A stretch of 10,186 nucleotides of DNA from JAKPAM01 sp047605425. GTDB taxonomy: Bacteria; Pseudomonadota; Gammaproteobacteria; Burkholderiales; Burkholderiaceae_E. The position numbers and the translations under genes were made by a program. Of this stretch, positions 1-5,278 are shown one piece after another (position 1 is the first letter of the stretch; each line of letters begins with the position of its first letter). The notes below the pieces were generated by a model. It made no database searches, had not been told where the DNA came from, and was given only the letters and a program-made list of their open reading frames with translations. The stretch lies in contig JASGFT010000168.1 of NCBI GenBank assembly GCA_047605425.1, forward strand, positions 1 through 10,186. Reading direction: 5' to 3'.

Positions 1-570
1 CTGCGGCGGCTGGCGTTCGGCGCCGGCAAGGCGATCGGCGAGGTCGACGTTACTTACCTGCCCGGCGGCGGCTATCGGGTGACGCGGGTCGCCGGCGCCG
101 GAGCCGGCGACGACGCGGGCAGCGGTGTCGACGTCCGGGACGGCGGCGGCGGGGCGGACGGAACCGCCGATGCGCTCGAGCTCACGGCGCTGGCGCGCGA
201 CGGCGCGCGGCTGACGGGCCTGATCGGCGGCCGCGCGTTCGCGGTGACGGCGCTGCTGGCCGGCGAGACCCTGCACCTGTTCTCGGAAGGCGCGCATCAC
301 GCGCTGCACTACGAGAGCGTGCTCGCGCACGCGGGCGACGCGGCGAGCGAAGGCGGCCGCCTGACGGCGCCGATGCCGGGCAAGGTCATCGCGCTGCTGG
401 TCGAGCCGGGCGCTCGCGTCGTCACCGGGCAGCCGCTGGTCGTGATGGAGGCGATGAAGATGGAGCATTCGATCAGCGCGCCCGGCAACGGCAAGGTCGT
501 CTCGCTGCGCTACGCGGTCGGCGACCAGGTCGGCGAAGGCGATCTGCTGCTGGAGTTCGAGGCGGGATAG
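1..570 (+). CDS. liuD: Biotin-containing subunit of acyl-CoA carboxylase, 3' end (probably methylcrotonyl-CoA carboxylase alpha)
   Basis: The last 189 residues of a protein whose start lies before the window. The C-terminal ~70 residues are a biotinyl (BCCP-like) domain: an MPGKV turn (codons from about 373) and the AMKMEH motif, with the biotin-accepting lysine at codon 457-459. The N-terminal biotin carboxylase and ATP-grasp regions are outside the window. In this family the enzyme carboxylates 3-methylcrotonyl-CoA in leucine breakdown, in the cytoplasm with a beta (carboxyltransferase) subunit. The methylcrotonyl assignment rests on AMKMEH plus the HMG-CoA lyase gene downstream. Geranyl-CoA, propionyl-CoA or acetyl-CoA carboxylase subunits share the domain and cannot be excluded. 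An odd Gly/Ala/Asp-rich stretch (about 79-165) lies between the carboxylase part and the biotinyl domain, probably a flexible linker. The stop is TAG at 568-570. Confidence 0.78.
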   Translation: MRRLAFGAGKAIGEVDVTYLPGGGYRVTRVAGAGAGDDAGSGVDVRDGGGGADGTADALELTALARDGARLTGLIGGRAFAVTALLAGETLHLFSEGAHHALHYESVLAHAGDAASEGGRLTAPMPGKVIALLVEPGARVVTGQPLVVMEAMKMEHSISAPGNGKVVSLRYAVGDQVGEGDLLLEFEAG

Positions 571-577
571 ACTAATT

Positions 578-593
578 TAGAGTGAGCACTCTA
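578..593. promoter_or_regulatory. 16-bp palindrome, likely repressor operator upstream of phasin operon
   Basis: TAGAGTG-AG-CACTCTA is a perfect 7-bp inverted repeat with a 2-bp centre, in A+T-richer DNA between the carboxylase stop and the phasin gene. Size and symmetry suit a TetR-family operator, and a TetR regulator is encoded in the same gene run. A weak promoter-like pair flanks it (TAGACT at 568-573, TAGGTT at 592-597, 18-bp spacing), which would put the palindrome in the spacer. I see no second copy in the window. Confidence 0.5.
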
Positions 594-687
594 GGTTTCC
601 GGCGATTCTGGCTTTTTCGGTCTAGGGGGGACGGGCGATGATTCGTCCATCAGTTGCTCATCTCCCTCTTTTTGAAAGGATTCGCCA

Positions 688-1164
688 ATGTCGACGCAAG
701 AACTCTCCTCCATCGCCCTGCGTGTCGTGGGTCAGTATCAAGAAGCCGGCCGCTCGCTGGTCAACGCGTATCGCAACGGCGCGCAGCGCGTGATCGACCG
801 TGGCGTCGCGCCGCTCGAAGGCAAGTCGCACAAGGTCAGCGAGTTTCTGTCGTCGCGCCTGAAAACCGATACCGATCGCGTCGCGTCGCTGATCGACTCG
901 CTGGCCAGCGTGCAGACGCGCGGCATCGAGGGCCTGGCGTCGAGCGTGACCAAGGTCGAGCAGACCGGCGCGGTCGCGATCCTGGACATGTTCGCCAAGC
1001 TGCAACTGCCGCAAGCCAAGTTCTCCGAGCAGATCGCGGTCAAGGTGGCCGAAGGCGCCAAGTCGATCGAAGCCCGTTCGCAGAAAGACGCCTCGGCCGA
1101 CGTCAAGGCTGACGCCGAAGCCGAAGCCAAGCCGGCTCGCCGCGCCGCGCGCAGCGCCGAGTAA
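688..1164 (+). CDS. Phasin-like granule-associated protein
   Basis: A 158-residue protein starting at ATG 688, with a good Shine-Dalgarno sequence (GAAAGGA, 674-680). It has no signal peptide or membrane segment. Residues ~1-125 read as continuous amphipathic helix without cysteine, proline-poor, with regularly spaced hydrophobics; this is the size and style of phasins, the proteins that coat polyhydroxyalkanoate or other lipid inclusions. The last ~30 residues are Ala/Lys/Glu/Arg-rich and end in a basic patch (KPARRAARSAE). It is first in a run with a PhaF-like protein (28-bp gap) and a PhaD-like regulator, which supports a granule role. The leader carries the 578-593 palindrome. The phasin call comes from composition, length and neighbours rather than a clear motif; another helical granule or stress protein is the main alternative. 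Confidence 0.55.
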   Translation: MSTQELSSIALRVVGQYQEAGRSLVNAYRNGAQRVIDRGVAPLEGKSHKVSEFLSSRLKTDTDRVASLIDSLASVQTRGIEGLASSVTKVEQTGAVAILDMFAKLQLPQAKFSEQIAVKVAEGAKSIEARSQKDASADVKADAEAEAKPARRAARSAE

Positions 1165-1192
1165 ATCGCTCCGGCAACCCGGCGCAGCCGCC

Positions 1193-1804
1193 ATGTCGTC
1201 CCGCAGGCGTTCACTGACGTCCCGTCCGGCCCCGGCATCGCCCGGGGACGATGAGGCCGGTTCGCCGGCCGGCGCCGGCGCGCCCGGTCGCGCCGATCGT
1301 CCCGACGACCTGCTGCGCGCCGGGCTGACGGCGCTGGACAACGTGCGCAACGACGTCGTCCGGCACCACACCGACATGATCGAGCGCCTGCTGGGCATCC
1401 AGCGTCCGGCCGCCGCGCCGCGGCTGATGCCGGCGCTGGGCCTGGGCGGGTTCGACGGCTTCGGCCTGCGCAAGTTCGAGGACGTGCTGGACCAGCGGGT
1501 CGCCGCCGCGCTGCAGCGCCTCGGCTATCCGGGCGCCGACGAGCTGCGGGCGATGCGCGACGAGATCGAGCATCTGCGCGGGCTGGTCGAGCACTGGCAG
1601 GCGCGGGCACGGACGCTGGAACGGGCGGCCGACGACGGCCGCGTCGAATCGCCGCCGCGCGCCGCCAGGAAGCGCGAGCCCGACAGGCCGGCGCCCGCGA
1701 CGGGCACGGCCGGCGCGGCTTCCGGCAAGGCGAAGGGTGCAAGGCCCGCTTCGCCCGCCCGCACGAGGATTCCCGCACGCAAGCGGTCGGCATCACCCGA
1801 ATGA
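1193..1804 (+). CDS. PhaF/PhaI-like polyhydroxyalkanoate granule-associated protein with basic tail
   Basis: A 203-residue protein in three parts. Residues 1-38 are a disordered Arg/Pro/Ala/Gly-rich head. Residues ~39-145 are helical, and around 95-135 match the pattern of the PhaF/PhaI phasin group: 'EDVLDQRVAAALQRLGYP' followed by a leucine-spaced helix (ELRAMRDEIEHLRGLVEHW) that could form a coiled coil. Residues ~155-203 are a Lys/Arg/Pro/Ala-rich tail (KRE, GKAKGARP, PARKRSASPE). In Pseudomonas, PhaF couples a phasin domain to a histone-like tail and helps distribute granules with the nucleoid; a similar role is inferred here, though this tail is much shorter. No strong Shine-Dalgarno precedes ATG 1193, so coupling to the phasin gene 28 bp upstream is plausible. 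The next gene begins within 20 bp of its stop. Confidence 0.6.
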   Translation: MSSRRRSLTSRPAPASPGDDEAGSPAGAGAPGRADRPDDLLRAGLTALDNVRNDVVRHHTDMIERLLGIQRPAAAPRLMPALGLGGFDGFGLRKFEDVLDQRVAAALQRLGYPGADELRAMRDEIEHLRGLVEHWQARARTLERAADDGRVESPPRAARKREPDRPAPATGTAGAASGKAKGARPASPARTRIPARKRSASPE

Positions 1805-1820
1805 GCCGACCCGCTCCATC

Positions 1821-2453
1821 GTGACGATCCCGACGACACGAGACCGCATCCTGCAGACCAGCCTGGCCATGTTCAACGCGCATGGGTTGGCCGCGGTGTC
1901 GACGCAGAAGATCGCCACCGAGATGGGCATCAGCTCGGGCAATCTGCACTACCACTTCAAGACCAAGCAGGCGCTCGTCGAGCGGCTGTTCTCGCGCTTC
2001 GCGCAGCGGCTCGAAGAGCTGGACGCGGCGTACGCGGACATCGGCGCGATCGATGACCTGTGGCTGTCGCTGCACCTGCGGTTCGAGGCGATCAGCGAAT
2101 ACCAGTTCATCTATCGCGACATGCCGTACCTGAGCGTCGAGTATCCGGCGCTGGGCCGCCGCTCGCAGGAACTGACGGCCAGCAACCTGGTGGCCGCGCA
2201 GGCGTTGTGCGAGGGTCTGGTGGCTGCCGGCGTGATGAAGGCCAGCGACGAGCAGGCGCGGATCCTGGCGCTGCAGCTCGTGTTCACGACCACCTGCTGG
2301 CTGGCGTTCGAGCGGCTCGTCCCCGGTCGCCCGCCGCAGAAGTCGGCCGATCCGGGCCTGGCGGCGTTCTATACGCTGACGCTGTTCTCTCCGTACGTCT
2401 CCAGCGACGCGCATACCTACCTCGACTATCTGCGCAGCAAGTACCTGCGCTGA
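1821..2453 (+). CDS. TetR/AcrR-family regulator, PhaD-like
   Basis: A 210-residue protein from a GTG start at 1821. The N-terminus is a TetR DNA-binding domain: TRDRILQTSLAMFNAHG (residues ~6-22) followed by the helix-turn-helix 'KIATEMGISSGNLHYHFKTK' (30-49). The remaining helical domain (LWLSLHLRFEAISEYQFIYRD onward) follows the layout of Pseudomonas PhaD, which controls phasin genes in response to a PHA-metabolism signal. Its place directly after a PhaF-like gene parallels the phaD-phaF-phaI linkage there. The frame is open upstream to a GTG at 1737, but that extension overlaps the previous gene by 68 bp and gives no TetR-like sequence, so 1821 is preferred although it lacks a clear Shine-Dalgarno. 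Its target is probably the 578-593 palindrome (inference). The ligand may be an acyl-CoA; the sequence does not show this. Confidence 0.8.
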   Translation: MTIPTTRDRILQTSLAMFNAHGLAAVSTQKIATEMGISSGNLHYHFKTKQALVERLFSRFAQRLEELDAAYADIGAIDDLWLSLHLRFEAISEYQFIYRDMPYLSVEYPALGRRSQELTASNLVAAQALCEGLVAAGVMKASDEQARILALQLVFTTTCWLAFERLVPGRPPQKSADPGLAAFYTLTLFSPYVSSDAHTYLDYLRSKYLR

Positions 2454-2456
2454 CAG

Positions 2457-2481
2457 GCGCCGCCGGCGGCATCGGCGGCGC
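2457..2481 (+). terminator. GC-rich hairpin after the TetR gene (possible weak terminator)
   Basis: GCGCCGCC (2457-2464) pairs perfectly with GGCGGCGC (2474-2481) across a 9-nt loop, starting 3 nt after the TetR stop. An overlapping 12-bp palindrome (GCCGCCGGCGGC, 2459-2470) offers a competing fold. No U-tract follows, so intrinsic termination would be weak; it may instead attenuate transcription or protect the 3' end. Confidence 0.35.
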
Positions 2482-2519
2482 GTCATGCAAGACCTCCTCC
2501 CTATACAAAAGGAACATCG

Positions 2520-3293
2520 ATGCACGCCACAGAAACCAAAACCATCAAACCGCCTTCGCGCCTGCTGGTGCTCGGCGAATTCCGCGCCGTCTGCGAGCAC
2601 CTGGCGGGCGTCGCCGCCTGGCCCGCGCTGCAAATGGCGCCGCGCGGCGACGGACAGCGCGTGCTCGTGCTGCCGGGCCTGCTCGCCGACGACCGTTCGA
2701 CGCGCCTGCTGAGGCTGTTCCTGCGCACGCGCGGCTATCGCGCGCACGGCTGGGGCCTGGGCCGCAACCTCGGCCCGCGCCCGGGCATCGAGGAGGGCAT
2801 GGTCGCCAAGCTGCGCCATCTGTACCTGGAGAGCGGCCGCAAGGTCAGCCTGGTCGGCTGGAGCCTGGGCGGCATCTATGCGCGGATACTGGGCCTGCAG
2901 CATCCGGAGTGGGTGCGCGACGTGATCTCGCTGGGCAGCCCGGTCGCCGGCTCGCCGCGCTCGACCAACGCCTGGCGCATCTACGAGATGGTCAGCGGCC
3001 GCAAGGCCAACGATCCGCAACGCCTCGAGACCGCGCACCAGGCCCCGCTGGTGCCGACCACGTCGATCTACAGCCGCAGCGACGGCGTCGTCGCATGGCA
3101 GTGCAGCATCGAGAAGGCCGGTCCGAACACCGAGAACATCGAGGTGATCGCCAGCCACACGGGCCTGGGCGCGCATCCGGCCGTGCTGTACGCGGTCGCC
3201 GATCGCCTGGCGCAACCCGAGGGGCAGTGGAAGCCGTTCGACCGCAGCACGTTCGGCCCGCTCGTATACCCTGAGCCCGCGCGCCTGGACTGA
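2520..3293 (+). CDS. Alpha/beta hydrolase (esterase/lipase-like)
   Basis: A 257-residue protein with ATG 2520 preceded by AAAAGGA (2507-2513). It shows the alpha/beta-hydrolase layout: 'VLVLPGLLADD' (48-58, oxyanion-hole region), the nucleophile elbow GWSLGG with Ser115, a probable acid in SRSDG (Asp188), and a probable base in ASHTG (His213). There is no signal peptide or lipobox, so it is expected to be cytoplasmic. The substrate cannot be read from sequence; the neighbouring phasins and WS/DGAT make a lipid ester (wax ester, acylglycerol or PHA oligomer) reasonable, and a mobilising or remodelling enzyme of the inclusion is one guess. It lacks obvious marks of a PHA synthase or depolymerase: the elbow is Gly-Trp-Ser-Leu-Gly-Gly, whereas synthases use a cysteine nucleophile. 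It sits 66 bp after the TetR gene, with a GC-rich hairpin between. Confidence 0.8.
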   Translation: MHATETKTIKPPSRLLVLGEFRAVCEHLAGVAAWPALQMAPRGDGQRVLVLPGLLADDRSTRLLRLFLRTRGYRAHGWGLGRNLGPRPGIEEGMVAKLRHLYLESGRKVSLVGWSLGGIYARILGLQHPEWVRDVISLGSPVAGSPRSTNAWRIYEMVSGRKANDPQRLETAHQAPLVPTTSIYSRSDGVVAWQCSIEKAGPNTENIEVIASHTGLGAHPAVLYAVADRLAQPEGQWKPFDRSTFGPLVYPEPARLD

Positions 3294-3296
3294 GAG

Positions 3297-3325
3297 TTGG
3301 CGCTCGCCGGCCATGGTGCTAAAGT
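3297..3325 (+). promoter_or_regulatory. Candidate sigma-70 promoter of the AraC-family gene
   Basis: TTGGCG (3297-3302), a 17-bp spacer and TAAAGT (3320-3325) each match 4 of 6 consensus positions. The -10 is preceded by TGC, giving an extended -10. The inverted repeat at 3323-3349 starts inside this -10. Confidence 0.45.
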
Positions 3326-3349
3326 CGACGTACCCCCGGGGCGTCGACT
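3323..3349. repeat. Inverted repeat over the predicted start site of the AraC-family gene
   Basis: AGTCGACG (3323-3330) and CGTCGACT (3342-3349) are exact reverse complements around an 11-bp centre that itself contains CCCCGGGG. Each arm includes the self-palindromic GTCGAC. Its overlap with the candidate -10 suits an operator. As RNA it could be a terminator for the hydrolase gene, but no U-tract follows. Confidence 0.45.
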
Positions 3350-3424
3350 CCGGGCGCTAAGTAAGTAAGGAGACGCCGGACTGGCGCGCGCCCCGCGCGG
3401 CCTCCGCTGCGTGGGACATTGGCG

Positions 3425-4456
3425 ATGACGCGCGGTAATAAGCCGAATCTGGATCAGTCGGTCTATCCGACGCGGATCGTCGCCGCGCTGGTCGAGGTGC
3501 TTCGCGAAGCGGGCTTCGAGCCCGCGCGGATGCTGGACGGCAGCGGGCTCGATCCGGCCCGGCTCGGCGATCCGCAGGCGCGGCTGTCGTACCGGCAGAT
3601 CCTCGCCGTCTGGCAGAACGCGGTGAGCGTCGCCGGCGATTCCGACCTGATCCTGCAGGCCGGCCGGCGCATGCACTTCGCCGCTTATGGCGTCGTCGGC
3701 TACGCGGTGATCAGCAGCCCCTCGCACCATGCCGCGGCCGATCGGGCGATCCGCTTCGGCCGGCTCGTCGGGCCGCTGAGCAACCTGCGCCTCGAGCACG
3801 ACGGCGACATGGCGGTCTGGATCTACGAGCCGATCTTCTGGGAGGATCCCGGCGATCCGCGGTACCGGGCGGCCGTCGAATTCCACCTGGCCAGCCACCT
3901 GACCGTCCTGTCGAACCTGTACGGCGTCGACGCGCGTGTCGACGAGGTGCGCGTCGCTTATGAAGGGCCGGACCTGGCCCGGCGCTACGAGGATTTCTTC
4001 GGCTGTCCGGCCCTCGTCGGGCAGCCGCGCAACGAGTTCCGCCACGGCAACGCGATGATGGAGCGGCCGATGGCGTACTCGGACGCGGCCACCCACGCGG
4101 CCGTGCGCGAGACCTGCGAGCGCCGGCTCGCCGAGCTGTCCGGCAGCGTCGGCATGGCGGCCGACGTGCAGCGGCTGCTGCTCGAGCGCGATGAGGGATT
4201 TCCCTGCATCGACGAGGTGGCCCGCCGGCTGTCGATGAACGTTCGCACGCTGCGACGCCGGCTCGAGGCCGAGAACACGTCGTTCCGGACGATCGTCGCC
4301 GAGGTGCGCAAGCAACTCGCGCTGACCTATCTGCGCACGACGACGATGAAGCACGAGCAGATCGCGGTCAAGCTGGGGTACAGCGACGCGGCCAACTTTC
4401 GGCACGCGTTCCTGCGATGGACGGGGCGGAACCCTTCCGAATTTCGCGAACGTTAA
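3425..4456 (+). CDS. AraC-family transcriptional regulator (arabinose-binding-like N-domain)
   Basis: A 343-residue protein. Residues ~10-190 resemble the ligand-binding domain found in OruR-type AraC regulators (YRQILAVWQNAV; FAAYGVVGYAVISSP). The C-terminal ~85 residues carry the two helix-turn-helix motifs: 'IDEVARRLSMNVRTLRRRLE' from about residue 262, then 'EQIAVKLGYSDAANFRHAFL' and 'RWTGRNPSEFRER' at the end. Regulators of this type usually activate a neighbouring catabolic operon in response to a small effector. Here the downstream phasin, WS/DGAT and monooxygenase genes are the natural targets, all on the same strand. ATG 3425 is chosen; an in-frame TTG at 3419 is the alternative. Neither has a well-placed strong Shine-Dalgarno; a good AAGGAG lies too far upstream (3367-3372). 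The effector is unknown; a fatty or hydrocarbon molecule would fit the context. Confidence 0.85.
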   Translation: MTRGNKPNLDQSVYPTRIVAALVEVLREAGFEPARMLDGSGLDPARLGDPQARLSYRQILAVWQNAVSVAGDSDLILQAGRRMHFAAYGVVGYAVISSPSHHAAADRAIRFGRLVGPLSNLRLEHDGDMAVWIYEPIFWEDPGDPRYRAAVEFHLASHLTVLSNLYGVDARVDEVRVAYEGPDLARRYEDFFGCPALVGQPRNEFRHGNAMMERPMAYSDAATHAAVRETCERRLAELSGSVGMAADVQRLLLERDEGFPCIDEVARRLSMNVRTLRRRLEAENTSFRTIVAEVRKQLALTYLRTTTMKHEQIAVKLGYSDAANFRHAFLRWTGRNPSEFRER

Positions 4457-4543
4457 TTATGCTGTCACCGGGTTGTCCGGAATGAACCATCGGCCGGGCG
4501 GACCGAACATTCCTCGACCCCCGGTCGCGCGGTTACGCTGCCG

Positions 4544-4556
4544 GTCCGGCCCGGAC
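4544..4556. repeat. Short inverted repeat after the AraC-family gene
   Basis: GTCCGG-C-CCGGAC is a perfect 6-bp inverted repeat, flanked by GCCG and CGGC (4540-4559) that could extend the stem with a bulge. It lies 87 nt past the AraC stop and could be part of a terminator, but it has no U-tract. Confidence 0.3.
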
Positions 4557-4616
4557 GGCGCGCCCAGGCGTCGCCGGGATCCTTGCGGCCGGTAGAACGA
4601 GAGACAGGAATCCCGC

Positions 4617-4691
4617 ATGCGATCGGTACACGAGACGACTGCCTCGGTCGATCGCTTCGCCGAGCGGCTCGCTGCGCGCGGTCGCGCGTGA
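4617..4691 (+). CDS. Possible 24-residue micro-ORF
   Basis: ATG 4617 with an ACAGGA ribosome-site-like stretch (4604-4609, 7-nt spacing) opens 24 codons (MRSVHETTASVDRFAERLAA, then RGRA) ending in TGA 4689-4691. The product is charged, with no membrane segment and no known family. It could be a leader peptide or chance. The GATCGGTAC word overlaps its first codons, which argues that this stretch may be regulatory DNA instead. Confidence 0.2.
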   Translation: MRSVHETTASVDRFAERLAARGRA

Positions 4692-4758
4692 TCGCGGGGG
4701 GCGGCACGCCTTGCCGATTCGGATGTGGGACGAGACGATCGATGCGATCGCGGCGCAT

Positions 4759-4771
4759 GCGGTCCGACCGC
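4759..4771. promoter_or_regulatory. Perfect short palindrome upstream of the 4804 phasin gene
   Basis: GCGGTC-C-GACCGC is a 6-bp inverted repeat with a single-base centre, 33 bp before the ATG. It could be an operator or leader hairpin. G+C richness makes chance palindromes of this size fairly common. Confidence 0.25.
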
Positions 4772-4803
4772 GGCCGAAAGGTAATCCATATGGAGGGTGA
4801 ACG

Positions 4804-5232
4804 ATGAGTACGAAGCAGCGCCGCGACGCCAATCCCAGCGACGCGACATTGAGTGATCTGACCAGGATGTTCGAGCAGTTCCGCATGCCGGCGGTGGATC
4901 TGCAGGCGCTGCTCGATACGCAGCGCAAGGATCTGGAGGCGCTGGCGCAGGCGACGCGCCAGGCGTACGACGGCATCCGTTCGCTGGTGGCGCGCCGCGA
5001 CGAGATCCTGACCGACTCGATCTCGCAGTGGCAGGAAGCGATGCGCGCCAACGGCGGCAAGGGGCTGACCGAGCAGGCCGAGCAGATCCAGCAGGGCATG
5101 GCCAAGGCGATCGCCGACCTGCGCGAGCTGGGCCAGATCGAGGCCCGCACGCGGACCGAGGTCTGGAAGACCGTGCAGGAGCGCATGCAGGAGAATTTCG
5201 CCGAAATGCAGAAGCTGCTGACGCCGCGCTGA
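4804..5232 (+). CDS. Phasin family protein
   Basis: A 142-residue protein, ATG 4804 behind a strong GGAGGGTGA site (4792-4800). It is entirely helical in character, with the phasin-family pattern near the N-terminus: 'MFEQFRMPAVDLQALLDTQR' (residues ~22-41), then KDLEALAQATRQAYDGIRSL and a long Gln/Glu/Ala-rich helix to the end (EVWKTVQERMQENFAEMQKL). Phasins bind the surface of lipid or PHA inclusions and control their size and number. Unlike the two granule proteins upstream it has no basic tail. The WS/DGAT start lies 46 bp downstream, so the two are probably co-transcribed; in this setting the phasin may coat neutral-lipid bodies made by that enzyme as well as, or in place of, PHA granules. 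The phasin assignment is fairly secure; the identity of the inclusion is inference. Confidence 0.78.
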   Translation: MSTKQRRDANPSDATLSDLTRMFEQFRMPAVDLQALLDTQRKDLEALAQATRQAYDGIRSLVARRDEILTDSISQWQEAMRANGGKGLTEQAEQIQQGMAKAIADLRELGQIEARTRTEVWKTVQERMQENFAEMQKLLTPR

Positions 5233-5278
5233 GCGGCGCCCCCCGGCCATACCGATCAACAGAAACGGAGATGAGACG

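Larger units (their letters stand above)
4457..4803. other. Intergenic region of 347 bp with several palindromes and a possible 24-codon ORF
   Basis: No convincing full-length gene is visible on either strand. It contains a 13-bp hairpin (4544-4556), a possible micro-ORF (4617-4691) preceded by an ACAGGA-like site, a copy of GATCGGTAC (4621-4629), CGATCG-ATG-CGATCG (4736-4750) and GCGGTC-C-GACCGC (4759-4771), before a strong GGAGGG ribosome site for the phasin gene. A weak promoter-like pair is TTGCCG (4711-4716) with GACGAT (4734-4739). The region probably contains the end of the AraC transcript and the control region of the phasin-WS/DGAT pair. Confidence 0.6.

Noticed and set aside
1737..1820. 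Upstream GTG start for the TetR gene
   Set aside because: It adds 28 residues without TetR character and overlaps the PhaF-like gene by 68 bp.
738..3314. Antisense open frame of 858 codons
   Set aside because: It opposes four well-supported + strand genes and has an Arg/Ala/Gln-rich low-information product, typical of shadow frames in G+C-rich DNA.
4703..4714. Sigma-54-like promoter (GGCACG..TTGC)
   Set aside because: The GG and GC elements are 8 bp apart, not the required 10.
4620..4750. Cluster of four CGATCG palindromes
   Set aside because: The word also appears in coding DNA here and seems generally common in this genome; not specific enough to call a site.
4583..4807. 74-codon + strand frame ending in an ATGA overlap with the 4804 phasin
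   Set aside because: It needs a TTG start without a ribosome site, and the Arg/Cys-rich product resembles no protein; it also spans several palindromes.
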